This document shows, one piece after another, positions 52,313 through 62,640 of a stretch of DNA of 64,000 nucleotides. This DNA is from Bacteroidota bacterium. Lineage in GTDB: Bacteria > Bacteroidota > Bacteroidia > AKYH767-A > OLB10. Numbering within the stretch: the stretch's first letter is position 1; every line of letters begins with the position of its first letter. The translations under genes were made by a program, and so were the position numbers. The notes beneath the pieces were generated by a model that saw only the letters and a list, made by a program, of their open reading frames with translations, had not been told where the DNA came from and did no database searches. The stretch spans positions 271,536-335,535 of the forward strand of contig JADKFA010000001.1 of the NCBI GenBank assembly GCA_016717725.1, written 5' to 3'.

Positions 52313-54715
52313 TTAATTTTGAACGATCAATTTTTTCATTGTTTGTTTGCCTTCTGTCAATATTTTAATAAAATAGATACCATTAGCCATGTGCTTTGTT
52401 TCAAAATTAATCGAATTCTCTCCAACGCTAGTTGTTCCATTTTTTTTATTTAAAACCCGACCATTCATATCCAAAAATACTGATTCGTAAAAACTTCGCT
52501 TTGCACTAAAAAAAACAATGGTTACCTGATCATTTGCTGGATTAGGATAAATATTAAAATTATTTTCTTCTAAAGGAATAGTGCCAACATTGGTTAGTGT
52601 ATTACCTAATTTCAAAACGTATGGGTAACCAATATTAAACGCAATAAACATATTACCTTGGTTATCTATTTCAAACCATCGATTATTATTGGTATCATAA
52701 TCGACACCTCCAGGTAAATTAGAACCCGCAACGTTTATCCAATTTACTCCACCATTATATTTTCTTACTTCAACTTTTTCATGATTATAAAATGCAACAT
52801 AAAGATTTCCTGTTTGGTCAATTGCTAAATTGGGATCAGAAGCAGTATCAAAGTTTACCCCATAACTAGATGAAATACGATTCCAAATAGTACCATTAAA
52901 CCGATATACTACAACTGTCCTATAATTGTACTGAGGATCATCAATAACTATAGAAATAATTGGATTGCCGAGTTGATCAATAATAATATTAGACTGATAT
53001 GCCCTATCATTTCCAATCACTGCTGGACCAATAGTATTCCAAGTACTTCCATTCCACATTTTAACACCAGGTCGGCCACCAGAAAGATCGTCAATAAAAA
53101 CAACATATAGATTGTTGAGTGAATCAACAGTCAAACACTGATATATGTTTTTTTGTGAGAAATTAGACGTTGTACCCAATTGATTCCATGAGGTTCCATC
53201 CCACTCTTTTGTAATAGTTTTACCTCCTGAAATGCTATCCGGAAATGATATAACGGGATGGTTTAGGCTGTTTAGAGTAAGTCCAATGTATTTGCACACT
53301 CCTCCTGATAATCCAGTACTATCTCCAACAAAATTCCATGTGCTTCCATCCCATCGTTTTACACTTAACTTATTACCAATTGAAGAATCTTGAAAAGCAA
53401 CGATTGGATAATCTGAGGTATCAAGTGTCATTATTAAATGGCCAGCTCCGGAAGGTGAAAAACCTGCATTACCCACATCAGACCATATAGTATCATTCCA
53501 ATGACGAACAGTTATTTTATAATTTTGACTTTGATCAGAATAGGCTACAAAAGGTTTACCCGCCCTATCCAATGCCATGGTTCTATATTTCGCTACATCT
53601 TTTGAAACTCCGCCTTCTCCCACATAATTCCAATCTACTCCATTCCAATTTTGTACACAAACCCTTTGCATTTGCCCGAAATCTCTATACTGAACATAAA
53701 TATTATTTGAATCGTTTAAACCTAAATAAATTTCACCAACATGTCCATTGGAAATACCATCTGTACCCAGAGTAATCCAGTTAAAACCATCCCATTTCTT
53801 TACGGTTAATTTGCGATCTGAAACAGCATCTCTGAATGCAACTATTATATTGTTTTCATTGTCAATTTTTACATCATAGCATTTAGCATAGTAATTTACA
53901 TAGAAACTTCCCATTGAAATCCATGTTGTACCATCCCACCTAGTAAAATAAACATTTCCACTAAAATCCATATATGAAACTAATGGGAAACCTGCACTAT
54001 CCAAATTCATAATCGGAATAATGTAAGGACTTTGATTTAATTGCGTGCCAATAGTCTGCCAAGTACTACCATCAAAACATAGAATATTGAGTGATTGAGA
54101 TGGATTGTTGGTGACAGCCAAATATATTTTACCAGAATGATCTCTTGACATTGCAATAGGTACAGACAAGCGATCGAGATTAGTTGAAGGCAGATTATTC
54201 CAAGTCAGACCATCCCATCTCTTTACCACAACTGAATCAATCAAATCATCTCCAATAACAACAATTGGATTTTCGAGAGAATCAAGGACCATAAATCCTC
54301 CGCCATAAACCTGAGAAAAAGGTTGTCCACCTAAAGTATCCCATGCTATTCCGTTCCATCGAAGTACAGTTAAGAGAGAATTACTTATTGTATACGCAGA
54401 TAAAAAAGCCTGTCCATTACTACTAAATTTTAGTGAATTAATTGGACTACTAGTTCCTGTTTCATAGATAGAAGCCGAAGATGTTAAGCTATTCCATCGT
54501 ATCCCATCCCAGTTTCTTAAAATATGATAATCACTGGAAATACATGACACTGGAAACCCATTAGTATCAAGTACCATATTTTCCGATCCTGATCGACCCA
54601 AATCAGGCCAATTAGAAAAATCACCACCATGGGAACCCATGATTGTCCTTGTACTGATAAAGTGGCTACAAAAAATAAATTTAACAAGAAGACTTTCAGT
54701 AATTCGTAGTTCATT
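52313..54715 (-). CDS. T9SS-sorted beta-propeller-like secreted protein, one frameshift
   Basis: This protein of about 800 residues has a signal peptide (ATG 54715: NYELLKVFLLNLFFVATLSVQGQ). The body has about 14 repeats of 45-50 residues built on RWDGxTWxxxG and LDSxGxPxVxY, which suggests propeller blades. The end is a T9SS sorting domain (FNIYPNPANDQVTIVFF, then GIYFIKI). The signal peptide and the body are in different frames. One base lost in the run at 54627-54628 (GG for GGG in coding sense) joins GQSWVPM to GGDFSNWPDLG. It is divergent from the gene at 54907. Its ligand is unknown. Confidence 0.82.
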   Translation of the reverse strand, partial: NELRITESLLVKFIFCSHFISTRTIMGSHGGDFSNWPDLGRSGSENMVLDTNGFPVSCISSDYHILRNWDGIRWNSLTSSASIYETGTSSPINSLKFSSNGQAFLSAYTISNSLLTVLRWNGIAWDTLGGQPFSQVYGGGFMVLDSLENPIVVIGDDLIDSVVVKRWDGLTWNNLPSTNLDRLSVPIAMSRDHSGKIYLAVTNNPSQSLNILCFDGSTWQTIGTQLNQSPYIIPIMNLDSAGFPLVSYMDFSGNVYFTRWDGTTWISMGSFYVNYYAKCYDVKIDNENNIIVAFRDAVSDRKLTVKKWDGFNWITLGTDGISNGHVGEIYLGLNDSNNIYVQYRDFGQMQRVCVQNWNGVDWNYVGEGGVSKDVAKYRTMALDRAGKPFVAYSDQSQNYKITVRHWNDTIWSDVGNAGFSPSGAGHLIMTLDTSDYPIVAFQDSSIGNKLSVKRWDGSTWNFVGDSTGLSGGVCKYIGLTLNSLNHPVISFPDSISGGKTITKEWDGTSWNQLGTTSNFSQKNIYQCLTVDSLNNLYVVFIDDLSGGRPGVKMWNGSTWNTIGPAVIGNDRAYQSNIIIDQLGNPIISIVIDDPQYNYRTVVVYRFNGTIWNRISSSYGVNFDTASDPNLAIDQTGNLYVAFYNHEKVEVRKYNGGVNWINVAGSNLPGGVDYDTNNNRWFEIDNQGNMFIAFNIGYPYVLKLGNTLTNVGTIPLEENNFNIYPNPANDQVTIVFFSAKRSFYESVFLDMNGRVLNKKNGTTSVGENSINFETKHMANGIYFIKILTEGKQTMKKLIVQN

Positions 54716-54906
54716 GTTTTATTATTAAAATTATGAATATGTAAATATATCCACTTTTTATCTTGATATTTCAAGACCCTTTTTAATTATTGAATACAAT
54801 AATTAGGTTGTGATACCTATAATTTAAGGACATTCACCAAAATCTTTGTTGTTGATTGCTATTTCTTTACAAAAACTTATTACTTTTCCATTCAAATACA
54901 CCAAAC

Positions 54907-57507
54907 ATGATTCGATTTTACAAAACTCTCACCTCGCTATTACTTCTAATTTCAGCAGTATTTCTTCTCTCACACAATGTCAAAGCACAACCCTGTGGCG
55001 TAGAAGCTAAAATAATTATTTATGGAGGTACTGCCACTTGTGGTTATTTTGCAGACACAGCAGGTTTTCAGCCTGGATGGATTGGATATAAATATGAGTG
55101 GAGAATTAATGACAAGCTACCCATTACTCAGTATTCTGTCCCCACCATTATGTACGACGAGCTGGGCGCTGGTTTTAACCGATTACAATTAATAGTTTAT
55201 GGAACCAATACTTCCACAAATGATAGTTGTATCGCCGAATATACAAACATCTTTCAGGCAACTGGTGATGCCATTTACCCAGAGTTCGATGTTATCGTCA
55301 ACGGCAATACGGTGACTTTTAATGGCACCTACAAAGGTGGTCCATTCTTTGGGGCTCCTAGTACTGTTTTGTACGATTTCGGTGACGGCACTCAGTCGAC
55401 ATCTAATTCCTTCAGCGAATCACATACGTATGCGAATGCAGGACTAAAAACAGTTTACCTCTATGTACAAATGAATAACTCGACCACAGGAGGTGTGGCA
55501 AATGGTCAATTTGGAAAAGATATCAATATCGGAACCGGTGCTTCTAATGTAGAATTTAGTTTCATTCAAGATCAGTCAATCTGTGACTCAGTAAGGGTGT
55601 CAGCTGTAAGTTCACCCGCCTTCACTTCTGGATCATTTAATGAAAACTTTAGTATTGCCGGCAATGCTCCTGTGAATGGGAATTATGTTCATGTTAACAT
55701 GATTGATGTACCAGGACATGACTTTATTGGCATTGAAGGAGGTGCTGCAGGTTCATCCTATGACCTTACGCACTATCTGGTTAAATTAAATGATTGTACA
55801 ATAATTCCTGATACAGTAAGCGGATATGTTTTTGATGATTTAAATTACAATGGAATCAAAGAACCCGGCGAACCCGGTTTAGCAGGTGTCATCATTTATA
55901 TTTCAACATATTGCAATGCAGAAAGTTTTTCAACTGTTCAGGCCGGGTATAGTACCACAACAGACACCTCTGGTTATTACTACATTCATGTACCACATCA
56001 TGGCGTCCAATTGTCTATGAGTTTGCCTTTCGGTTACACACTAACTTATCCCGGAACGTATTATTATAATGTAAATTATTCTTCGGGCACAAATCATACT
56101 GGACACGATTATGGAGTATCCGCATTATCCGTTCATATTTGTGGAAGTGCCTATCTCGATGATAATAACGATAGTTTATATAACACGGGGGAACGGTTAT
56201 TACCTGGCGTAATGTTAACCTCTACGAATACTATTACTGGAATTGTTTACCGTACGTATTCTGGTAGCAACGGAAGTTATTGCTTCGATTTACCTCCCGG
56301 AAATTTTGTGGTGCGTCCGGTTAATGCACCACTTGACAGTGCTACCTTTACTCCGGATAGTTTAATCGTAAATGGAGGAACAGGCGGAACCTACAACAAT
56401 CGAAATTTTGGTTTCCGAAGTCCAGTACCCACTGATTTTCATCTCCGCTTAGTTACTGCAGATGATGCGCGACCAGGATTTGATTTTAGTTTGGCATGCA
56501 GACTAAACAATACTGGATACATCAAAACGAAAGGTAATCTCGTATTAAATTATGATCCACTGTTGACACCCATTAGCATTAATCCAGCAAACGGAATCAT
56601 CAACACCCTTGCTTATACCATCACTTGGGTAACAGATTCCATAGCTCCAGGTTTGTCTGTTAATTACAATGCAATATTCAATGTCCCTACTGCAACTCCT
56701 TTAGGATCCATCTTGACCAACACGGCAACTATTACAGGAATTGCTGGAACGTTAGAGTATGATTTCACAGATAATACGAGTACTCTACTCAAAACTGTAA
56801 TTGGTTCTTTCGATCCGAACGACAAAAAAGTAACACCGGAAGGATTGGGTGCTACTGGAGATGTTTTACATAATACGCGTTTCGACTATCGAATTCGTTT
56901 TCAAAATACAGGCACTGCATCAGCCATTAATGTTTTTGTAATGGATACTATCGATAGCAACCTTGATCTTAACACGCTCGTGATTCATCGTGCTAGTCAC
57001 AATTACGATTTGGTGATCAATGGAAATATTCTCACTTGGCGTTTCTTTAACATCAATCTTCTGGATAGCAACACCAACGAACCAGCAAGTCATGGATTCA
57101 TTGAATATAGCATCTCTCCTAAACCCGGACTTGCAGATGGAACCACCATCGAAAATGTTGCTGCCATTTATTTCGACTTCAACCAACCTGTGATTACAAA
57201 TTCTACTCTCAACACGATGCAGTCATCATTGGCGAGTATTGAAACTATTGATGCGAATAATCAGTTACTAGTTTTTCCAAATCCTGCTACACAAGACTTA
57301 ACCATTCTACCTCGATTTGAAATTTCAGGGATGGTTGATGTTTCGGTGTTAGATATTTTGGGTAAACATATTCAAACCGTTTATCATGGAGCGTTTGTAA
57401 AATCATCTTCCTTCAAAGCAGATGTTAGCAAACTCAGCAAAGGAATGTATCTGTTGCGCATACAACATAAAGGTGGTACTACGCAGGTAAAATGGATTAA
57501 ACAATAG
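54907..57507 (+). CDS. T9SS-sorted protein with PKD-like, SdrD-B and DUF11-like domains
   Basis: This 866-residue secreted protein starts at ATG 54907, which opens a clear signal peptide (RFYKTLTSLLLLISAVFLLSHNVKAQ). In order, it has a PKD-like domain (VLYDFGDGTQSTS, about 160-210), two SdrD B-type domains (SGYVFDDLNYNGIKEPGEPGLAG near 305; GSAYLDDNNDSLYNTGE near 410), a DUF11-like domain (FDPNDKKVTPEG, YRIRFQNTGTASAINVFV), and a T9SS sorting domain (LVFPNPATQDLTIL to KGMYLLRI). This architecture is frequent in Bacteroidota surface proteins of unknown function. It is 48 bp upstream of susC, on the same strand. Confidence 0.88.
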   Translation: MIRFYKTLTSLLLLISAVFLLSHNVKAQPCGVEAKIIIYGGTATCGYFADTAGFQPGWIGYKYEWRINDKLPITQYSVPTIMYDELGAGFNRLQLIVYGTNTSTNDSCIAEYTNIFQATGDAIYPEFDVIVNGNTVTFNGTYKGGPFFGAPSTVLYDFGDGTQSTSNSFSESHTYANAGLKTVYLYVQMNNSTTGGVANGQFGKDINIGTGASNVEFSFIQDQSICDSVRVSAVSSPAFTSGSFNENFSIAGNAPVNGNYVHVNMIDVPGHDFIGIEGGAAGSSYDLTHYLVKLNDCTIIPDTVSGYVFDDLNYNGIKEPGEPGLAGVIIYISTYCNAESFSTVQAGYSTTTDTSGYYYIHVPHHGVQLSMSLPFGYTLTYPGTYYYNVNYSSGTNHTGHDYGVSALSVHICGSAYLDDNNDSLYNTGERLLPGVMLTSTNTITGIVYRTYSGSNGSYCFDLPPGNFVVRPVNAPLDSATFTPDSLIVNGGTGGTYNNRNFGFRSPVPTDFHLRLVTADDARPGFDFSLACRLNNTGYIKTKGNLVLNYDPLLTPISINPANGIINTLAYTITWVTDSIAPGLSVNYNAIFNVPTATPLGSILTNTATITGIAGTLEYDFTDNTSTLLKTVIGSFDPNDKKVTPEGLGATGDVLHNTRFDYRIRFQNTGTASAINVFVMDTIDSNLDLNTLVIHRASHNYDLVINGNILTWRFFNINLLDSNTNEPASHGFIEYSISPKPGLADGTTIENVAAIYFDFNQPVITNSTLNTMQSSLASIETIDANNQLLVFPNPATQDLTILPRFEISGMVDVSVLDILGKHIQTVYHGAFVKSSSFKADVSKLSKGMYLLRIQHKGGTTQVKWIKQ

Positions 57508-57555
57508 CTTAGTTAACAAGAATTTTGTAGCCCACCCAAATCATCATATTTCGCT

Positions 57556-60500
57556 ATGATTAAACGTTACCTCCTTCTCCTACTGTTTTTTCATTCTCTT
57601 CTGAATCTCAACGCACAACAAATTACTATTTCTGGAACGGTCGTCGCTGTTGATGATGGGACTGCGCTACCTGGTGTTAGTATTGTGGTAAAAGGTTCCA
57701 CCTTGGGAACCATCACCGACTTGGATGGAAAATATTCCATTACGGTTTCATCCAGCAAAGATTCATTGCAGTTTTCTTATCTCGGCATGGAAACACAATT
57801 GATCGCTATCAATAATCAAGTGGTGATTAATGTGAAAATGATGGCCGATCAAAAAAACATGAATGAAGTCGTGGTAACTGCCCTGGGCATTAAGCGCGAA
57901 AAAAAGGCGCTTGGTTATTCGGTGCAAGAGATCAAAGGAATGGAGATACAAACAGCCCGAGATGCAAGTTTTATTAATCAACTTTCAGGAAAAGTAGCAG
58001 GATTAAATATTACTTCTACAACCGGCGGACCTGGATCTTCGAGTCGGATTGTTTTACGCGGCGTAACATCACTCAGTGGAAGTAATCAAGCATTGATAGT
58101 GATTGATGGTGTACCGATGGAAAATAATACTTCCAATAATACGACACAGTGGGGCGGACGTGATTATGGAAATGGATTAAGTGATATTAATCCGGATGAT
58201 ATTGAATCGGTGAGTGTGTTGAAAGGAGCCAATGCTGCTGCACTCTATGGTTCACTCGCAGCGAATGGCGTGATTGTGATCACGACTAAGAAAGGAACTG
58301 CATCAAAAGGAATTGGCGTCACCTTTAATAGTTCAACTACTGTGGAGCTTCCTTACATACACACCAAATTTCAAGATGTTTATGGTGCAGGACGCAATGG
58401 GAAATTTGAAGGTCCGTGGACAACAGTGAATGGAATTCCTACTTACAATACCGCAAGTGCAAATGCTTTTGGAAGTTGGGGTCCGAAGATGGAAGGACAA
58501 ACCATTCGCGATTGGGATGGACAAATTCGAGCATTCAATCCAGAGCCTGACAACTACAAAAATTATTTTCAAACTGGAGTGACTGGAGTAAATAATATTT
58601 CGTTGCAAGGTGGAAGTGATAAGGTAACGTACCGCCTATCCGCAGGAAATTTTACGACGAAAGATATTGTTCCCAACACCACATTAAATCGCACCAATGT
58701 AACTGCAAGAACGGCTGCAGCCATCTCGGAAAAATTAAGTATTGATGTTTCGGTGACCTACAGTCATCAAGTAGCAGAAAATCGACTTGGACTTGCCAAT
58801 AGTTTTAGTGCGCCAAGAAATTACATCATGATGCCACGAAACATCAGTGCAGCTTCTCTTGAAAATTACATGATGGATGCCAGTGGAAAAGAAAAAACGT
58901 GGTTTACCAATTGGAACTGGATGACCAATCCTTATTGGCAAAGAAAATATGAGTTAAATTCGGATAGCCGCGACCGTTTGATTGGAATTGTATCGGCCAG
59001 TTATCAAATTCTTCCTCGACTCAGAGGAATGATTCGTTCGAATGCTGATTTTAATTTCCGCAGAAACGATGAGCGTGAAGCCTATAATGGAATTTCGAAT
59101 TCAATGGGATCTTTTTCCAATGGATGGTCGACGTACAAACAATATCAAAGCGATTTTCTTTTTACTTATGATAACCAAATCACTGATGATTTAACGTATG
59201 TATTAAACTTAGGTGGAAGTACCTTGCAAAAACGCGATGAGACTACTACAGAAAAAACAGATGGAGGATTAGCCATTCCTTATTTCTATAGTATTGAGAA
59301 CAGTGTAAATCGACCCACAGTAAGTCATCGATTAACCGAAAGCAGAACCAACGGATTGTATTCCTTTGTGCAGTTCTCCTACAAGACGTGGCTTTTCTTA
59401 GACGTAACTGCGCGCAACGATTGGAGCAGCACCTTACCAAAATCCAATCGTTCCTATTTTTATCCCTCGGTGAGTTCTGGATTTGTTTTTACCGAAGCCT
59501 TGGATTGGAAACAAAATATATTATCCTTTGGAAAGCTACGTGCATCTTGGGCACAAGTAGGAAGAGATACCGATCCTTATCGTACGAATTATTCCTATCC
59601 TGCTGCTGGTTCCTTCAATGGTGCACCGATGTATCAATTGGATCCTTCCATTCCATTGCTTAATTTAAAACCAGAGATTACATCCAATGTAGAATTCGGA
59701 ACAGAACTTATTTTCTTCAATAATCGAATTGGTATTGATGTTACCTATTATCGTTCCAATACTAAAAATCAAATTTTACCTGCCAGTGTTTCTGCTTCCA
59801 GTGGATTTGTAAATGCCATTATCAACAGCGGTGAAATCATGAATAAGGGAATTGAAATACAATTAAAAACCAAACCCATCGAAACCAAAAACTTTCGCTG
59901 GAATTTAGATTTCAACTTTGCACATAATAAAAACGAAGTAGTAGCATTGACGAATGGTTTAGAAACCTACCAACTTTTTTATCAATGGAATCTTACGATT
60001 GAAGCGCGTCCCGGACATGCTTATGGTGATATTGTAGGTTATGGAATTAAGCGCGATGCCAATGGAAATAAATTGGTAGATGAAAACGGATTATACATTC
60101 GCGATTCTAAACCGAAAGTGTTAGGAAACTATAATCCTAAATTTACGGGTGGCGTACAAAATGGATTTAGCTATAAAAATTTCTCAATGTCCTTCTTAGT
60201 GGATTATCGTGTAGGTGGAGATATGTTTAGCGGAACCAATATGTATGCGAGTGGCTATTCCGGTAATTTAGAAAGTACTTTAGATGGTCGTGATGCTTGG
60301 TATGCTTCCGAAGCGGATCGAATTGCAGCGGGAGTATCGCCTGAGAATTGGGTAGCTACTGGTGGTTATCTTGCAGATGGTGTTACAGAAAGTGGAGCTG
60401 TGAATTCAATTTATGTAAATCCAGAATTATACTGGGGACAATTTTCTGAATGGACCAATGAGATCCACGAAGAATTTATATACGATGCTAGCTTCGTAAA

Positions 60501-60729
60501 ATTACGTGAAGTAACCATAGGGTATCAATTTCCATCACGCATCAGTGACCGCATGCATCTCAGAGGACTCAGTGTAGCATTAACGGCTCGTAATCTCTGG
60601 CTCATTTACAGCGGCGCTCCTAATATTGATCCTGAATCATCTTATTCGAATGGTAACGGTCAGGGCTATGAAATTTATTCATGGCCTACGCGCAGAAGCA
60701 TTGGTGTTAACATTAAAATTACTCTTTGA
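57556..60729 (+). CDS. SusC/RagA-family TonB-linked outer membrane transporter
   Basis: This 1057-residue outer-membrane protein has a signal peptide (about 1-20, ending LNAQ) and an N-terminal carboxypeptidase-regulatory-like domain (ISGTVVAVDDGTALPGVSI). A TonB-box-like segment and plug domain follow (VVVTALGIKREKKALGYSV; LSGKVAGLNI; RGVTSLSGSNQALIVIDGVP; NPDDIESVSVLKGANAAALYG). The 22-strand barrel ends in VNIKITL. Length and motifs are complete. It imports oligosaccharides or peptides with the SusD lipoprotein encoded 10 bp downstream. No glycoside hydrolase lies in the window to reveal the substrate. Confidence 0.95.
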   Translation: MIKRYLLLLLFFHSLLNLNAQQITISGTVVAVDDGTALPGVSIVVKGSTLGTITDLDGKYSITVSSSKDSLQFSYLGMETQLIAINNQVVINVKMMADQKNMNEVVVTALGIKREKKALGYSVQEIKGMEIQTARDASFINQLSGKVAGLNITSTTGGPGSSSRIVLRGVTSLSGSNQALIVIDGVPMENNTSNNTTQWGGRDYGNGLSDINPDDIESVSVLKGANAAALYGSLAANGVIVITTKKGTASKGIGVTFNSSTTVELPYIHTKFQDVYGAGRNGKFEGPWTTVNGIPTYNTASANAFGSWGPKMEGQTIRDWDGQIRAFNPEPDNYKNYFQTGVTGVNNISLQGGSDKVTYRLSAGNFTTKDIVPNTTLNRTNVTARTAAAISEKLSIDVSVTYSHQVAENRLGLANSFSAPRNYIMMPRNISAASLENYMMDASGKEKTWFTNWNWMTNPYWQRKYELNSDSRDRLIGIVSASYQILPRLRGMIRSNADFNFRRNDEREAYNGISNSMGSFSNGWSTYKQYQSDFLFTYDNQITDDLTYVLNLGGSTLQKRDETTTEKTDGGLAIPYFYSIENSVNRPTVSHRLTESRTNGLYSFVQFSYKTWLFLDVTARNDWSSTLPKSNRSYFYPSVSSGFVFTEALDWKQNILSFGKLRASWAQVGRDTDPYRTNYSYPAAGSFNGAPMYQLDPSIPLLNLKPEITSNVEFGTELIFFNNRIGIDVTYYRSNTKNQILPASVSASSGFVNAIINSGEIMNKGIEIQLKTKPIETKNFRWNLDFNFAHNKNEVVALTNGLETYQLFYQWNLTIEARPGHAYGDIVGYGIKRDANGNKLVDENGLYIRDSKPKVLGNYNPKFTGGVQNGFSYKNFSMSFLVDYRVGGDMFSGTNMYASGYSGNLESTLDGRDAWYASEADRIAAGVSPENWVATGGYLADGVTESGAVNSIYVNPELYWGQFSEWTNEIHEEFIYDASFVKLREVTIGYQFPSRISDRMHLRGLSVALTARNLWLIYSGAPNIDPESSYSNGNGQGYEIYSWPTRRSIGVNIKITL

Positions 60730-60739
60730 TCCCATCTAC

Positions 60740-62224
60740 ATGAAAAATAAATTCACTCCTTCCCTCCTATTCATTGCTCTCTTTTTATTGATGGCTCCGA
60801 CTGCGTGCAAGAAAAGCATGGACGAATTAAATGTAAATCCGAACTCGCCCACTACCACAAATCCCGATTATCTCTTTACGTATTCTGTAGTGAAGGGAAT
60901 GAATAGTTACATCACCAATGCGAATGTTCATTATTGGTTGATGATGAATTGGAATATGTACTTTGCTAATTTAGGCGGAGTAGATGCGGGTAAAGAGTAC
61001 GACAGCAACGACGGCAAAGATGCTTTTTGGACAGAACATTATGCTCAAGCGTTAATGAATGCTCGCGAAGTACAACGACTAACCGCTGGAAACAATTATC
61101 TCATTAACAAAAATAGCATTGCTAGAATTTGGCAAGTCTATTTGTTTTCACAGCTTACTGATTTGTTTGGCGACATTCCGTATTCACAAGCGTTACAAGG
61201 TGCAACGGGGTTGAACTTCACTCCGGCTTATGATCGACAACAAACTATTTATCCAGCACTCATCAACGAATTAAAACAAGCAACGGCAGCGATGGATCCA
61301 ACGCAAGCCTTATTTCCAACCAATGTTGATCCGATTTATCAAGGGAATATTACCAAGTGGACAAACTTCGCTAATTCACTGCGTCTGCGTTTAGCGATGC
61401 GTATGAGTGTTGTGGATCCAACCAAAGCACAACAAGAAATTGCAGATTTACAAAATGCAACTTTCATTTCTACAAACAGCGAGAACGCCGTCTTTCGCTA
61501 CAACGGAGAAATTCGGAATCCTCTGTACGATTTAATTCAAAGTGGACAAAGTGGTGGCCGAACGTATCCGAGTAAATTTTTAATTGACAAATTAAAATCG
61601 ACCAACGATCCTCGCATCTCGGTCTTTGCACAAGTCACCACAGAATCCATAATTATTGGAATTCCAGATTATGATGGTGTGCCTAATTTAGTTCCGTCTA
61701 ACTCATCCATATGGGGGAACTACAATACCGATGCATCCGATGTTTCCAAAATCGGAACTTGGTTTTTAAAACAAGATGCGCCTGGTGTCTTGATGAGTTT
61801 AGCAGAAGTAAACTTCCTAAAAGCCGAAGCTGCATTAAACGGATGGTGGAGTGGCAGTGCGCAACAGTTATACGAAGATGGGGTGACGGCAAACATACAG
61901 TCTTATACTAGCTCTGGAATCACAGCTGGACAAATAACAAATTACGTGGCATCACTTCCGCCTGTCAATCAAGAAAACATCATCACACAAAAATGGATTT
62001 CATTTACATTCCAAAACGGTTATGAAGCCTATGCAGAATATCGTCGGACTGGATTCCCCGTTTACACTGATTACTCAGGAAATCCTATCAATACAAATGT
62101 ATTTCCTAACCGACTCACCTATCCTCCAACGGAAAGTAATTTAAATTCGGCGAACTATAATGCTGCGCTAACGAATCAAGGAGCGGATGTGGCAGGGACG
62201 AAGGTTTGGTGGGATGGGAATTAA
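60740..62224 (+). CDS. SusD/RagB-family lipoprotein
   Basis: This 494-residue surface lipoprotein has the lipobox LMAPTAC, with a CKKSMDELNVNPN mature start. Helical TPR-like SusD features follow (WQVYLFSQLTDLFGDIPYSQAL; KWTNFANSLRLRLAMRMS; LMSLAEVNFLKAEAAL; WISFTFQNGYEAYAEYRRTG). The type is the SusD_2-like subgroup. It forms the lid of the SusC transporter and binds the substrate. It is co-transcribed with susC. Confidence 0.92.
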   Translation: MKNKFTPSLLFIALFLLMAPTACKKSMDELNVNPNSPTTTNPDYLFTYSVVKGMNSYITNANVHYWLMMNWNMYFANLGGVDAGKEYDSNDGKDAFWTEHYAQALMNAREVQRLTAGNNYLINKNSIARIWQVYLFSQLTDLFGDIPYSQALQGATGLNFTPAYDRQQTIYPALINELKQATAAMDPTQALFPTNVDPIYQGNITKWTNFANSLRLRLAMRMSVVDPTKAQQEIADLQNATFISTNSENAVFRYNGEIRNPLYDLIQSGQSGGRTYPSKFLIDKLKSTNDPRISVFAQVTTESIIIGIPDYDGVPNLVPSNSSIWGNYNTDASDVSKIGTWFLKQDAPGVLMSLAEVNFLKAEAALNGWWSGSAQQLYEDGVTANIQSYTSSGITAGQITNYVASLPPVNQENIITQKWISFTFQNGYEAYAEYRRTGFPVYTDYSGNPINTNVFPNRLTYPPTESNLNSANYNAALTNQGADVAGTKVWWDGN

Positions 62225-62227
62225 GTT

Positions 62228-62300
62228 GTTGGTTGTTAGATTTTGGATGTTAGATTTGGAATTTAGATTTTAGATTTTAGATTTAGATTTTTAGATATTA
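62228..62300. repeat. Simple TTAGATTT-type repeat tract
   Basis: This is a low-complexity tract of imperfect TTAGATTT units between susD and the bacilliredoxin gene. Such tracts are frequent intergenic filler in Bacteroidota. Confidence 0.7.
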
Positions 62301-62302
62301 AT

Positions 62303-62638
62303 ATGAAAAACTGGAAAACGATTACGAGCGAGGATGATGTTCGAAAAATAATTGACGCTTCTGTACTCAAAACACAAATTATTTTCAAAGATAGTCTGAG
62401 TTGCGGCATTAGTGCATATGCAAAAGAACGGTTAGCAGATGGCTCGAGTTTGCTTGCCCAAAAATCCGAATTCAATTATTTGGATTTATTACAATATCGT
62501 GCTGTATCTAATTTTATATCCAATGAATTCGGCATTACCCATCAATCCCCACAAATCATTGTCATCAAAGATAAAAAAGTAGTTTATCGCGATTCGCATC
62601 ATTCGATTCAGCCTGAGAAGATACTGAAATATTTATAA
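62303..62638 (+). CDS. Monothiol bacilliredoxin, BrxC/YtxJ family
   Basis: This is a 111-residue thioredoxin-fold protein. The active site is DSLSCGISAYAKERL, with a single Cys in place of CxxC, as in BrxC/YtxJ. SPQIIVIKDKKVVYRDSHHSI is the usual cis-Pro and C-terminal part. These proteins reduce bacillithiol mixed disulfides, so the organism probably makes bacillithiol. It starts 79 bp after susD and ends two bases before the next gene. Confidence 0.85.
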   Translation: MKNWKTITSEDDVRKIIDASVLKTQIIFKDSLSCGISAYAKERLADGSSLLAQKSEFNYLDLLQYRAVSNFISNEFGITHQSPQIIVIKDKKVVYRDSHHSIQPEKILKYL

Positions 62639-62640
62639 AA